Shown here: in pieces, positions 11,801 to 23,782 of the stretch
Position numbering within the stretch: the stretch's first letter is position 1
How the letters are laid out: each line of letters starts with the position of its first letter
Assembly (NCBI GenBank): GCA_963921425.1
Contig: OY992838.1
Location: 11,904,001 to 11,968,000 of the forward strand
Origin: Dryas octopetala
Lineage: Eukaryota > Streptophyta > Magnoliopsida > Rosales > Rosaceae
DNA: 64,000 nt
Direction of reading: 5' to 3'
Translations under genes and position numbers: made by a program
Notes under the pieces: generated by a model
Databases searched by the model: none
What the model was told of the DNA's origin: nothing
The model's input: only the letters and a program-made list of their open reading frames with translations

Positions 11801-14502
11801 ATAACATATTAAAGGCATAAGATGGAAGAATATTTTCTTTGTTTTCCCTTTTTTTTATATGCAGCATATCAACATCCACCAACAACACTAATCGAGAAGA
11901 GGTTCAATGGTACTTTATCATACCCATGGCTTCTTATATTCCAAATAAGGATTTTTGAGTGCATTGAAGAAGGGATTAAAAAATTTATCCAGCAAGAGTT
12001 GAGTCCATGCATCCTATATTATTAATATCATATTTCTCACACTGAGCCTTAGGGATTAAAGTGAAAACTGCCTCCTGCAGTACATAATGTTGCATTCTTG
12101 ATTAGAAGCAAGCTTTCAACAAACATCTATACGGTCCTTGGACCAAATTTTCATCATAGGAACATATTTCCAGAAGCAACACTAGATAGTCTTTTAAGTT
12201 TACATTATCAATTAAGCTAATGCAAGACACTTTGAGATGAAACAGAGAAGACACTTCAGAATAATTTTATATCAGCAACAGAGAGACATTTCCCAAGAAA
12301 AACAAAAAAATAGACTTCTTTATGATTAAGGAGACATCTCTTTTGTGGTTAAATATGAAAAAGAAACAATCTCCATGCACCTGGAGTCCACTGTAGACAG
12401 AATCTTGTCTTTCCTTCCCAGGTAGCGTGAATTTAAGTTCCATCTGGATCTTATGTACGGTGTCTGGGAACATGATAATAACCATATTAGTTTAAATGTC
12501 TCCTACAACACTACACATGTCCAAGAGGCCAATGAATGTTACAAGGAGGGAAAGAAAGAGAGGACTCAAACTCAAACCTTCAAAAATATCCTTGTAGGAA
12601 GGATCACAAACTACAATGATTTCCTTCACTTCAGGCATGCGTGAGAAAGTGTATAAGCTGCATGGAGTCACCAGATAATCACTCAGACAAGCATAATTTG
12701 TATTAAAAAAAAATAAAAAAAAAGATGAGTTAGAAAGGTAACCCATATTTCCCCGAGATAAACCATCATAATGTTACCTTATGAGACAGAACCTACGCCA
12801 AGTGAGTCCGGCCTAGGACACTAGCAACTAGAACTATACAAACACAACCCAGGTCAGTTTTTCAGTCACATAAGGCTAATTATATGTAATGACCTAACAC
12901 CTCATCCAAATGTGCTAGCTGAAGCTAACATTTGGGTTCCTAGACCTTACTAAGTACCCTAAATCTCCTAGCACATAACCAATTTGAGATTTAGGGTATC
13001 AAAATCTCCCGTCCTTTAGACCTTGGCACCCTAGCCAAGATGAGAATCACATATCACTCATATACCAATAGACAGACCTTTCTGATGTGGGATGCAACCA
13101 TTTACCTACCTACGGATCCACTTTCTCTTAGCGCAGGGGTCAACACCCTTTCCCTCCTGGCAGGGAGCCGTCATCATAATCATGGCCCCTAAATCTCAAA
13201 TAGGAAAGGGGTTGGGTTGCTCTAAAGCCTCTAATAGCATTTGTAACAACCCAAGATCTCCTCCAAAAATTATAACAGAAGTTGAGATTTGGATTCATAG
13301 TTCTTACTTAAGTACCCTAAATCTCCCTAACGCAAAATTGATGTGGGATTCATGGTATCACAATATGTCTAGAAACTGGCGTTCAATAATGTATCAACTC
13401 AAACTTGGTGTTGCCTGCTAGGAATTTTTGGCATCTACAGCTGACTGTGGTTCTTGAAATAAAATAGTCTAAACTACCCAGATGCATTCATTTTATGGTC
13501 CTTCATTTTATAAATATTGCCAGATGTATCACAATATACCCAGATGCATTCATTTTATAAAAAGGAAACATATATCCGTCATTATAATTAACTGGGCAAA
13601 CATTCATTCAATTGAAAAAAGTACTCATAATCTCAAGGGATATGATGTAAATGCATGATACAGGCACTCCATACATGGTTTACCAGTAGTTGGTTCACTT
13701 AGTTTTGAGAAGTGCTCTACAAATTAGAAACATTCTCCAAGTGGATCGACTGAGAGTGTCAATAATTACCTGTACAATGCAATTGGCTGGCCTAATAGCG
13801 GAAGATATTGCTTTGGCATGGTGGCCTACTTGCACAAACACAACAGAAAAGCATCATCTGGTAGGGTTGGAATGAACAAGAGCTGAAGATGAAGATGATA
13901 GAAAAATCACATTCATATGCACACACACACACATGTAGATGCAGGCACTCAAAAGATTGGAATTGATGATGAGAATGAGTAATGGAAAAGAGGTGATACC
14001 AAGAGGACTTACACCCATTCGTTTGCCCTTCCCTCCAGCCAAAAGAATCACTGAAACGCTTTTCTCTTTCACTATTCTAGACTCTGGTTTCTGCATAGTG
14101 AAAATCACAATTATTTTTCAAATTCTTTACATAAATGAATTGCAAATAATAATTGAATAAAAAGAAAAGCCAATTTTAAAAATTTTGGTTTGCTTACATC
14201 TATATGGTCAAGTTTTGCAGAGCAACAAGTGAAGCTTGGGTTTGTAACTCTATTCTTATCCTTGCCCCTGAAATTGAATCGATGACCTGAGAGCACCAAA
14301 GCCAGAGTGTGAGTGACAAGAGAAACAAAGCAAACAATGGTTTGATGAGATGACTTAAAAACAAGAGCTTGGAGTTGGAGTTACCTGCCAATCTTAGATT
14401 GGAGTGTGCAATTGGTGGAATTCGGAGAGTGGGGTTATCACTTGAGAAGACTACTGAAGAAGAGAGAGTGAGGTCAAGTCCCCCAACACAAAGCCCCATC
14501 AT
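8812..14502 (-). CDS. ISPD: 2-C-methyl-D-erythritol 4-phosphate cytidylyltransferase, plastidial (IspD)
   Basis: Joins CTP and methylerythritol phosphate to CDP-methylerythritol, third step of the plastid MEP isoprenoid pathway. Twelve exons: 14502-14385, 14286-14198, 14090-14013, 13825-13770, 12657-12578, 12463-12381, 11441-11364, 10985-10917, 9731-9663, 9582-9536, 9193-9103, 8883-8812. They total 930 nt, 309 residues, with every intron GT-AG and in phase; plant homologues are about 300 residues. Residues 1-60 are Ser/Arg-rich without conserved motifs, as in a plastid transit peptide. The nucleotide-binding loop [11 protein letters not shown] is at 85-95. PKQYLPLLG is near 99-107, [13 protein letters not shown] near 154-167, HDSARP at 180-185, TDDVSIVEH near 261-270 and [10 protein letters not shown] at 290-299. 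A second Met directly follows the first. A GA microsatellite lies just upstream. It is the only complete copy; a two-exon fragment lies at 30.7-31.2 kb. Confidence 0.96.
12780..13430. repeat. Repeat remnant in IspD intron 4, possibly LTR/TRIM-like
   Basis: A stretch unlike the rest of the intron, with two diverged direct repeats about 360 bp apart (about 12914-12990 and 13278-13350). Both contain AAGTACCCTAAATCTCC. The middle has GC-richer text such as GGGATGCAACC and TGTAACAACCC, reminiscent of plant LTR ends. No coding capacity or clear ends are seen. Confidence 0.35.
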
Positions 14503-14529
14503 CGGCTTCAGAGTTCAGAGTTAGAGCTC

Positions 14530-14535
<6 letters not shown>

Positions 14536-14580
<45 letters not shown>
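14536..14580. repeat. GA microsatellite in the IspD 5' leader
   Basis: About 22 GA units, 35 bp upstream of the IspD start codon. Read in the gene's direction it is a CT run, common in plant 5' untranslated regions. Confidence 0.9.
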
Positions 14581-14582
<2 letters not shown>

Positions 14583-15655
14583 CCAAACTCTAACGTTAAA
14601 GGAGTAAACCTCTACCTCTAACTGAGTACTGTGCTTTGCAATTGTAGCTCGGCTGTTTTTGTGAAAAATGCCAACCAGCCCAGAAGCGTTTATTCTTTGG
14701 AACTTGGAGACAAAACACCAGAAATATTAGGGCCTGTTTGGGAGTTTGGGATTATGTTTGAAACGTTTTGTCTCAAGAAGCACATAAATTTCATTATTAA
14801 AAATTCAAGGTTCTTTTATGTAATAAACTTTGGAGGGTAAACAGTAAACTACATATTTACAGGTGTGTTTTAAATTTTTAATCCGAAATTAGATTTGGTT
14901 GGTGTAAATTTTAGTAATTTGGTGAGTGTGTTTTATGTTGTTGGACATCTTACTATCTTAGATATTCTATATTTAATATGAAATTTTTTATCAAATTAAA
15001 ACTATTAATTTTTTTAAACTCGAGAGTTTTACTATGAATGACGAAAAATCATGTACGTAGGCTATGTAGCCTTGAAATTTAATTTTCAAACAAAAATTCA
15101 AAGAAATACCAAATTAAAGTTCCAACGTAAAAATTTTGTGAGCCTCAAATTCTCAAAAAAATAAACACAAAAATGAAAATTGAAATTCATTTTTAGAAAA
15201 CTTATAAGATGATGGTCTTTTAATCTCCCAAAAACAATTTTATCAAAAATTTATAATTTATCCCCAAATTAAAAATCTAAGTTTTGTTGAATTAACAGAC
15301 GATTTTTTAAAATCGTCGTAAAATTGCAAACAAAAGACCCGATTGACAAAATTTAAACTACAAGAACCAATGTGATATCAAGTTTAACACACATGAACCA
15401 AAAATCAAGTTTACCCAACTGTGGAAACACTTCCTAAGGGAATACTAGTATGCTTAAAAAGTACTAAAAAACACTTTTATTTTGCACCAAAAAAAAAACA
15501 CTATTTTCTGCTAAATACTACAAAAAAAAAAAAAAAGTTTTTGAGCCTTCTAAAAGCACTATCAAACATGCTTTCTTTGGTTAGTAGGTTGGTGAGTTGT
15601 TGGTCAGTTATGGGCCTGGGCTCAGTCGTAGATGGATTGGATTCGAAGCCTAAAC

Positions 15656-18600
15656 CACTACAAAAAATATTGGCTATAGTGATGAAATTCTTAGTGACGA
15701 ATGTGAAATTCGTCACTATAAACATGTAGATTTAGTGACCAATACTACTGATTCATCCCTAAATGGTATGGCTCCAAAAAAATTCATCTTGCCTCCTAAT
15801 TTTGATAATTAGTGACCAAATATTTGGGCTTGAGTGACTTATTTTTAATTTGGTCACTACAGTCCATGAAAAAATAAAAATAAATTATATGTATTTTATG
15901 TATTACATGTTTTATAAACCCCAAACCCCAAAATACCCTAATGTCCAAATTAATAAAATGAACAAGACTTAAACAACCCTATTTGAGCCTCTCTCTCAGA
16001 CTCTCCACTTATTTTAAACTCGTCTCATTGTCTCTCCTCTTCGACCCCCTGATTCTATCTTCTCTCTCATCTCTCTCTCACGTCGTGAGTTTTCTCCGAC
16101 CACTCTCTCTCCATCTGACGACTGATGATGATGAATCATCTTCATCCTCCTTTCCCCATACCCGTGAATCACCCAGAAATCCGCCGCACTCAAAAACCCA
16201 ACCCAGAACCCAGTTGGAGATTCGCGGGGGCGAATCGTCATTCCCGGCCGCGACGAGGTGCGAGACCTGCCAAGTTATGCTCGCCATTTCTCTCTGAGCG
16301 CAGGGGTGCCATCGGATTTCTCATCCGATCAACGGCGGAGGAAAATCAAGGTTTTGCCGATTTTCCCTCGCCGGAGTTGCCTTTGATTCTGGCGGCGTCT
16401 GGATCATCCACCACCCCACTCAGCTTCCTCTTGACTTCATGAACACGATGGTGGTCTCCGATTGTTCATCGGACCACCATAACGGCCGAATCGAAACCCT
16501 AAAGGCCGGCGGCTCCTCCTCTTCTGTCCAGCGAATTCAATGGTGATTTTAGGCAATTAAGGGTATAATTTCAATCCTCTTAACCTCCTCTTGCTTTTGG
16601 GTGGATTGAATTTAGTTAATTTTGCAGGAATTGAAAATCACCTCGAACCCAAATATTTCGTCTTCTGTTTAATTCTCTGATTGCATGTTGTCCGATTTCT
16701 GGGTTAATCCATCTCAGACCCATACAACACAGCTGCTCGGCCTCAGGTTAAGAAAAATAATTTATTTTCATTTGTTTTGTTTAGGTTTGATTTATGAACC
16801 TCTGTTTGATTTTAGTTTGATATTTTACTGGTGTTCTGTCATTGTCTACAGCTTGGGTTTTCTCTTTGTTTGCAAGTTGTATTTGGATTTTTCTTTGGGT
16901 CGGCATCCTTTTCTACAAAAAGATAGTATTTTGTTTTAATAGTGTTTTGTTTTAATTCTTCATGTCATTTAAGTGTTCTCAGTTTTGGTTAATTTGTAGT
17001 TTAATTTATTCTTGCTTTCAATTTTTGTTTCTGATTTTCACCTTATGGACTCCTCTCTCTGTAGAAAAGCTGCGTTCTCTTTTCTGGTAGTAGTTGTGGT
17101 AATGTGAATTGGGTATTATTGCTACAATTTGGGTGTTGATTTCCTAGTAGTGTTGTGATAATGGGTATCATTACAACCATGTGTAAATAGGTTTGGCAGA
17201 AACTTTAGCATCGTATAGAGATATATACTCTTGAGAAATGGGTGAATAGGGAGGAAGAATTGTTTAATTTGTTCTTTACTTTGCAATATGTCTAAGTAGC
17301 TACTTTGAGTGTATCTTGATTATCTAAGTTTGAGTGGATTTACAGATGAGACAATTCTTTTCATTTTCTCTATATATAAAAAAAAACAATGGAAAAGGTG
17401 GTATCATGCTCTTTGCATTGTGTTAGGGAATTCTCCTTTCTCAATGTTGTGGCTTTACCTTTTTTTGTGAAGTCAATGAATCTATGAAGATCTATGAAAA
17501 AAATCTAAACCTTGAGAGTGCTTTTAAGAAGTATAAAATAAGTTAATTATTAAAATTTCTTTTGTTTCTATTATCATAAAGGAGACTACTTGATGACTGT
17601 TGTAGAGGCTTTGAATGAAATAGTATGTGTTCTCAATGAATGAGTCTATTGGTCAGGAGATATATTCTCCTCTCTCCTATTAGCCTTTTTTTAAAAGGTG
17701 AAATGTGTGAATTACATTTAAAAAACAAAAATTTCTGAATACATCTAATTAATTTTGTTAACTGCTCATTAATGGGTGATATTTCTATAAAAGAGATATA
17801 TGTTCCATACACATTTTTTTATTTTGAGTAGCACATATTTTCCAAGATCATTTGAAAGTGTGTATTTGTGTTGTATGATATTTGAGAATTTTTTTAGTAC
17901 AATACTTGTATGTATTATTGAACCATTTCATTTTGTATTTGAGATTATCAAATCATTTTTACTTCAGTTGTGGCTTTTTTCTTCTTTCCTTTTTCAGATT
18001 AGTGATTGAAGACTCAAAGGCCTACATCACCCTAGCTTGGAAATTCAATCAACTATTGAGATGTTTGTGCTTAAGTGTAGTTTTTTTTTTTTTTTTTTTT
18101 TGCTTTTTGAATTTCATTATTATGGATGAGTTGACATTTGGATATTTTGAGAGAGATGTTCAAGTTCTTTTTATGTTGATGGATGAACTATGTAATCTAG
18201 ATACTTGCAATTGAATGTGTTACATTTCTATGAGTAATAAAATGTTATCAGAAATTGTATGAAGTAAGCTTTAATGACCAGAGTTAAAATGCTCAAACAT
18301 GTGTATGTGACCAATGGATTTAGTGATGAACTAAAGGGTTTTGGTAACCAAGATTTAGGGCTTTTAGGGATGAAAAAATTGGTCACTAAAACTACTATTT
18401 TTAGTGATGGATGGTTTTGGTCACTAAATGATAGGGGTTTAGTGATGAGATTTTACTAGTTGGTCACTAAAGCTTATGCATTTAGTGACCAAAATCTTCA
18501 TCACTAAACCATCATATATAGTTTTAGTGATGAACATGGTTTAGTGATGAAATTTTACTCATTGGTCACTAAAGGGATTTTGTCACGGGGTTCTAGTGAC

Positions 18601-18705
18601 GGCCCAGTGACGAACATTTTTTCGTCACTAAATGGTTTTAGTGATGAATAAAGGACTTTTAGTGACCAAATTGCTCCATCACTAAAGCCCAAATTTGTTG
18701 TAGTG
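15656..18705. mobile_element. Non-autonomous CACTA (En/Spm) DNA transposon
   Basis: Starts CACTACAAAAAATATTGG and ends AATTTGTTGTAGTG, the inverted CACTA terminus. It is flanked on both sides by AAC (15653-15655 and 18706-18708), the 3-bp duplication expected of this superfamily. Subterminal regions carry many short repeats of TTAGTGACCAAA and TAGTGATGAA in both directions, at 15675-15860 and 18300-18690. In En/Spm such repeats bind the element's own protein. The interior has a GC-rich, leader-like stretch (15985-16550) and a T-rich stretch, but no transposase frame is seen. The paralogous site near 46840-46850 is empty and carries AAC once. Confidence 0.95.
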
Positions 18706-19277
18706 AACTAAGTACACCCATATTAGTACACAAGAATACAAATGAAAATGGGCATGTGCCTTTTAAAAGGGAAACTTCCATTTAGATCCTCTAATTTAAC
18801 AATTTACTGAATAAAGTCTTATGACTTTTAAAATTCAAATTAAAGTCCAATAATATTGTAATCATTTCATACTACATAATATTGGCCCATTAGTTTTAAT
18901 TTTTCACACATACCAGGTGCCGAGCTCTTGGCAGTCATTTTCGAGGGTTCGGCAGTACATTTTTACTTCTTCTTAAACTCTAGTTTGTCGGCTTTATATT
19001 AAGTTTTAACTCTGAGATAATTTCAGAGTTAAAACCTAACATGCAGCCTCCACAAACCTCATTTTATACCCTAAGAAGGAATGTATGAGGTAAACTCGTA
19101 CCCTATACCCTCAAAAAAAATAAAAAAATAATTACATATTTCTCTAACAAGGCAATGGTCAAAGGGCTTTATTTAAAAAAAAATAAAGACTTTATTTGGA
19201 AAAAAAAAATGATAAGGTTTTTTTTCTAAATAAGAAATATTAGAAGGACTAAACTCTAATTTTCCCCTTTTAAAATT

Positions 19278-19640
19278 TGCCTATTTAAACTTAGAACTAG
19301 CTCTTTGTATGCAAAATGGTGCAAACGTGTTTTAATTGGGACATGATAAAACTGGTACTCACAAGATAAAGTAGATACACAGATCTTACTTGTTTTCTCA
19401 AGTCCATTCTGAAAGTATATATGTATGGTCCTAGCAAATTCTGTATTTGATGTTTAGCTGATCTTGCAGATCAGATGGCCGGGTGCTCAGCAAGAGGAAC
19501 AAAGTTTGGAGTTTCTTATATTTCAGTGCCCTCTGTCTGGTTTATCTTTCAATAAAAAGTTATCAGTTAACAAGGGCCTTAGGCTGTGAATTTTATTGTG
19601 TAGAGTTTTAATATGTTGTTGCTACTCCTTTAATGGCTAC
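19278..19640 (+). pseudogene. Orphan 3' untranslated exon of the lost left NDUFB3 copy
   Basis: Matches 47963-48310, including the intron end CTGATCTTGCAG, the exon text AGCAAGAGGAACAAAGTTTG and the polyadenylation signal AATAAAAAG near 19551. The coding exon that should lie upstream is absent. Confidence 0.7.
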
Positions 19641-21250
19641 ATATTTGACCGTTGCATGTTAAATTGTGTGTTTTGTTATTCTTCTTTTCCCTTTTTTTTG
19701 TTTTTTTTACTACATTCGAAAGGATGGCGTCCTTAACCTAACCTAATACTAACTCATCTCCTCACCCTTCCTCACCACATGGGCTAACCCGTGGGTTTAT
19801 TCTTGTTTTCCTTTGATTGCATCTTCTACTAAATTCATTGATCAACTAAATTCATTTGTGGGTTATTATTATATTTGGGTATGTGTGAGGTTATTGTCGT
19901 GGTATCCAAAGCAAATTAAGGAGTCTGGCAAAAGTGGCAAGGGGTTTGAAGGTTGAGAGTGTTATGGGATGGTAGATGGATTAAGTTTAATTAGCAGCCA
20001 TGAGAGTCTTTTTATTTATTTGCCATGTTTTTATTTTAATTAGCAGTAAACAAGTCGGTATGTTTTCCCCAAAAGACTCCTTTATTTCTCATTATCACAA
20101 GTTCTTACAGTCTAAGAGATGAGAAAGGTGAGCATATATATAGAACTAGAAGCATGGGAAAATTAAGTGTGTCGAAGGTCTCTTTCTCTCCGCGCTTTCT
20201 GTTCCTTTTTCCTTAAGTAGTTTTGCATCTGAAATCATTTACAACTTATAGAGACTACACTAATTAAAGGCCTTTTCGAGAAATATTCTCTCATATAAGG
20301 AAGAAATAAAATTCAGGCATACATAGATATGAGAAATGTGAGTCATTGAATTGTAAATATTAGACCCAAACCAGCTAGCGACTGGAGAGAGACAAGATGA
20401 ATCAACACCTCCTATTCAGCAGCTGAAAAAGAGGTCGACCCCATTCCGTCCAAAATCGATTTTACGGTATAGATACTTATGACCTTCCTGGGAATACGTT
20501 TCCGCGTTGAGGCTGTGGCCCTAGCTTTCATGGTTGTAGAAAAGGTTTTTTTGTTCGCCCAAACTAACAGACTTTCGTCATCACCATCATGGCAAAACAT
20601 CTGATACTATCGTATTCTTCTATTCAATTATTGATAAGATCTGAATCAGAATATGGATCTTCCTCTGCAATTAATTGGGACCGGCCACTCATCTGACTCC
20701 TCTTTCGACGTCATAAGGCGTGGAATTAGACCTAGGGGAATCTCCCCCTATTAAAAACTTGCAATTCGATGATTGCCGTCTTCTTGCTTATGCATCGATT
20801 AATTAGCACATTTTTCATGGTTATATATGCTCATATACTCATATTTATAAAAGAATTTATGTACAATCTAATGTTATTATGTATTTCACAATATATATCT
20901 TATCATGTCATGTGATCATTTTTTAAATACTTACGTAGGTGTTTGGTTGTTATGATAGCAAAAATAGGAAGAGAATGAATTTTTGGTTGCTTGTTTAAAG
21001 AAAGGTATATGCATACTCGATCACATTTCTAATGTTTATAATAGAATTCCTATTACATGATTTTTTATGATACAATTATTGGCATATGAATGATACTCCC
21101 CCTCTCGCTAGTTATTGGTAGAGAGGTACGTAGGGGATTTTGTCTTGTAAATTGATTTTTCAACGTAAGATGTACTCATGTCTTACACAGTACAATGAAT
21201 CTTTATTTGAATATGTGGTTGAGGTTGAGAGTATAACAATATACATGTTA

Positions 21251-21514
21251 GAGCATCTCCAGCTAGTCCTCTAAATCTCTCCCCAAATAACATAAAACAT
21301 AATTCCAACTACTTCCTATAATTTTCTCAAATTTGAGATTTCCTTCTAACTTTCTCTAAATCATGTTGAATGGATAAGACTTTCCAAATACTCTCTAAAT
21401 CTCCAACGGTCAAATTTTATATTATTTAAGGAAATTCAACTTTAGCATTGGAGAGTCATTTCCTAAATTTATCTTCATATTTGAAGGAAATATGGAGAAA
21501 AGACTGGAGATGCT
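21251..21514. mobile_element. Tourist-like (PIF/Harbinger) MITE
   Basis: 264 bp with terminal inverted repeats GAGCATCTCCAG and CTGGAGATGCT, flanked by TTA on both sides (21248-21250, 21515-21517), the typical duplication. A diverged and truncated version starts at the matching place in the right copy (about 49514), so it was present before the block duplicated. Confidence 0.75.
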
Positions 21515-22019
21515 TTAAGATATATAGTTTAGCTTTTGGTGAGGGAGGGTGGGGTAATTGTTAGGATTAAGGTAGGTTGATGGTTCGATTCCTTCTAATA
21601 TAATTAAAGGAAAGTTCTCTCTTGTTTTTTATGTTGCATTTGAAGATGGAAGTATCCAATCTAGAGCAGAAAGGTTTGTGAGCAGTACTATAACAATTAA
21701 ATTCGATGGAAATGGTTCTCAGACGAAATGTAGAGGTTAGAATTGTTCATTTGCCAGGTGGAGAGGCTTCTCTAAATACTAAATGGTCCAAGTCCTGTTC
21801 ACTTACTGGAAGGACTAAAGCAAGCAGGAACAGCAGGAGCAATTAAAACTAGTAGGTAATTAAAGTGCCAAATGGGATTTTAAAACTCCTAGTTTGATGT
21901 CCAATTCAGTCAACAGGGGAACTGCTGTTTCAATCTCGTTTGTAATCTATCCTTGGCATACATGATTTCAGACAGTGGTAGGTTTTTCACTTTTTTTTTT
22001 TTTTTTGGAATAAATTATA

Positions 22020-22424
22020 AGCTTTTTAACATTTTACCCACTTGAATTTTAGAATCAATCTCACTTCACCACCAAAAAAAAAAAAATTGTCTCAATTTAC
22101 CACCTGAATTAAAAATTTATTGCAATTTACCACCTATGGCTAATTTTATCTAAATTTTTGTTAAAAAAAAAAGTGTTTTGGTCTTTTTCAAGTTCCTATT
22201 GTTAGAAAAAAATGATTTTTTAACACTTTATCTACTCTGATACAATAAAAAACTGACTTGAAAAGACCAAAATATCCTTATTTTTAACAAAAGTTTGACA
22301 AAATGAGACAAAGGTGGTACATTGCAACAAATTTTTAATTTAGTTGGTAAATTGAGACAATTTTTTTTTTAGGTGGTGAAGTGAGATTGAGCTCAAAGTT
22401 CAGTGGATAAAGTGTAATAAAGCC
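22020..22424. mobile_element. Mutator-like MITE with long inverted repeats
   Basis: 405 bp that folds back on itself. Left end AGCTTTTTAACATTTTACCC pairs with a right end that reads GGCTTTATTACACTTTATCC in reverse complement, and similarity continues inward past CTCACTTCACCACC. It is flanked by a perfect 9-bp duplication TAAATTATA (22011-22019, 22425-22433), as for Mutator-like elements. No protein. Confidence 0.85.
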
Positions 22425-22433
22425 TAAATTATA

Positions 22434-23782
22434 TATATTGTATGATATTCTTCTCTTTGTTCCAACTTCCAATTTTATTATAGAATGCTAAGCAGTCACG
22501 TACCTACATATATTTCTGTTGTATAGCACATGCTCATTCTTAGTTTTCCCGGGGCGATGAATCCAGTAAAGGAGGTTGCAGTGGATTTTTTCGTTGTTAT
22601 AAGTTATAACACCAAACCTCGGAAAAGAGGAAAGGTAGCATGTTATTTCAGATTTTAGATTCTTATCTTCAATTTGGAAAATCAAGTTTTTTTTTTTTTG
22701 GCCATGTTTGGGAAATCAGTTTGACCTCAAAGAAACCTCTACATATTAGATGGTTTTCATTGTTTGGTGGGTGTGGGAAGTCAAGGAAAACAGAGAACAG
22801 ACTTACAAGATAAAAGGGAAGATATTGAAGGTTGGAGTTTAGGCTATACTGTCTCATTAATTTGGTTACATATTTTCCTGTATTCTGTCTCTCTAGTTGA
22901 GCCATTCTTAATTCGAGGATGCGAGTGAGAGAAGTTAACAGATAATGTAAATATTTTGCTGTTGAGCTGCATTTCTCCAACTCCATCCAATTTCATGTGA
23001 TCAATAAAATATGGTAAAACCTTGAATTGGTTTCATGTTGGACACTTTCTTAATTGATTGTCTGACCTTTGTGAGCTCATTTGGTACCTAGATGTAGGAA
23101 ATTATAAGGTGTATGCCTATGGAACGGATTTCCTTTTAAAGCTCTCTGGCTCACACTTGCCAACTTAAGTTTAGTTGTTTTGTTTACTAAAAAAAAAAAA
23201 AAATTAAAACTCTTTCACACCAGACCAGATTAGAGGGACAAGACCATGAAAAAGAAAAACTAAATTGCATCAATTTTGTTCTTTTATTGATGGGAGAGTT
23301 GCAGACAAAAGAAGAAGAAAAATGAAAAAGAAGAAGAAAGGAAAATGAGAAAGAAAGAACAAAGAAGAAAGGAGAAAAGGAGAAAAAGAAAAATTTGTTC
23401 ATCACGAATAAACGCCAGCGGTTTTTAAACGGACAAATGAATGGAGTTGACAGAACTTGGCTTATGGGATTCATTTGTAAAATTCGGGAAATAAAGTGAG
23501 AAGATTTAACTTTAAGCTAGGGACCAAAGTGAAAAAAAAAATTTTGCTTCAAGAAGTATTTTCGCGAATAAGGGTAGTTATAAACCCAAAAAATCATATT
23601 AAACAATAAAGTCTTACAAACACATATGTAACTGTGTTACAGTCACTAATGCCAAACTGATGCAAAACATAGGTGTTGCAACTGAAGCTTACAGTTTCCA
23701 TACAAAGACTAAACTAAAACTATATAAAACCAAATATGACATAATATGAAGGATAAGAAGTTGAGTTGAGTGCAAGTGAAGT
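22434..23782. other. AT-rich intergenic region downstream of ANK2
   Basis: The region lies between the MITE and the stop codon of ANK2. It holds a GA-rich stretch (about 23305-23395) that gives long meaningless frames on both strands. I see no gene. Confidence 0.6.

Larger units (their letters stand above)
14870..21540 (+). repeat. Left copy of the NDUFB3-locus duplication
   Basis: Blocks of this interval match 45745-49660 in the same order and strand. Pairs include 14870-15010 with 45745-45870, 15560-15655 plus 18706-18760 with 46755-46900, 19278-19560 with 47963-48235, and 19900-21300 with 48530-49560. It has been broken by a CACTA insertion (15656-18705), and the stretch equivalent to 46901-47960, which holds the NDUFB3 coding exon, is missing. 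What replaces it (18765-19275) is AT-rich with no gene visible. A minus-strand stretch at 20412-20600 that reads as 62 residues has no family I recognise and is probably chance. Confidence 0.85.

Noticed and set aside
20412..20600. 62-residue minus-strand frame in the left NDUFB3 unit
   Set aside because: No recognised family, and I could not find a preserved frame at the matching place in the right unit.
23187..23474. Hydrophobic Phe-rich minus-strand frame of 95 residues
   Set aside because: It is a translation of a GA-rich run; there is no domain and no splice context.
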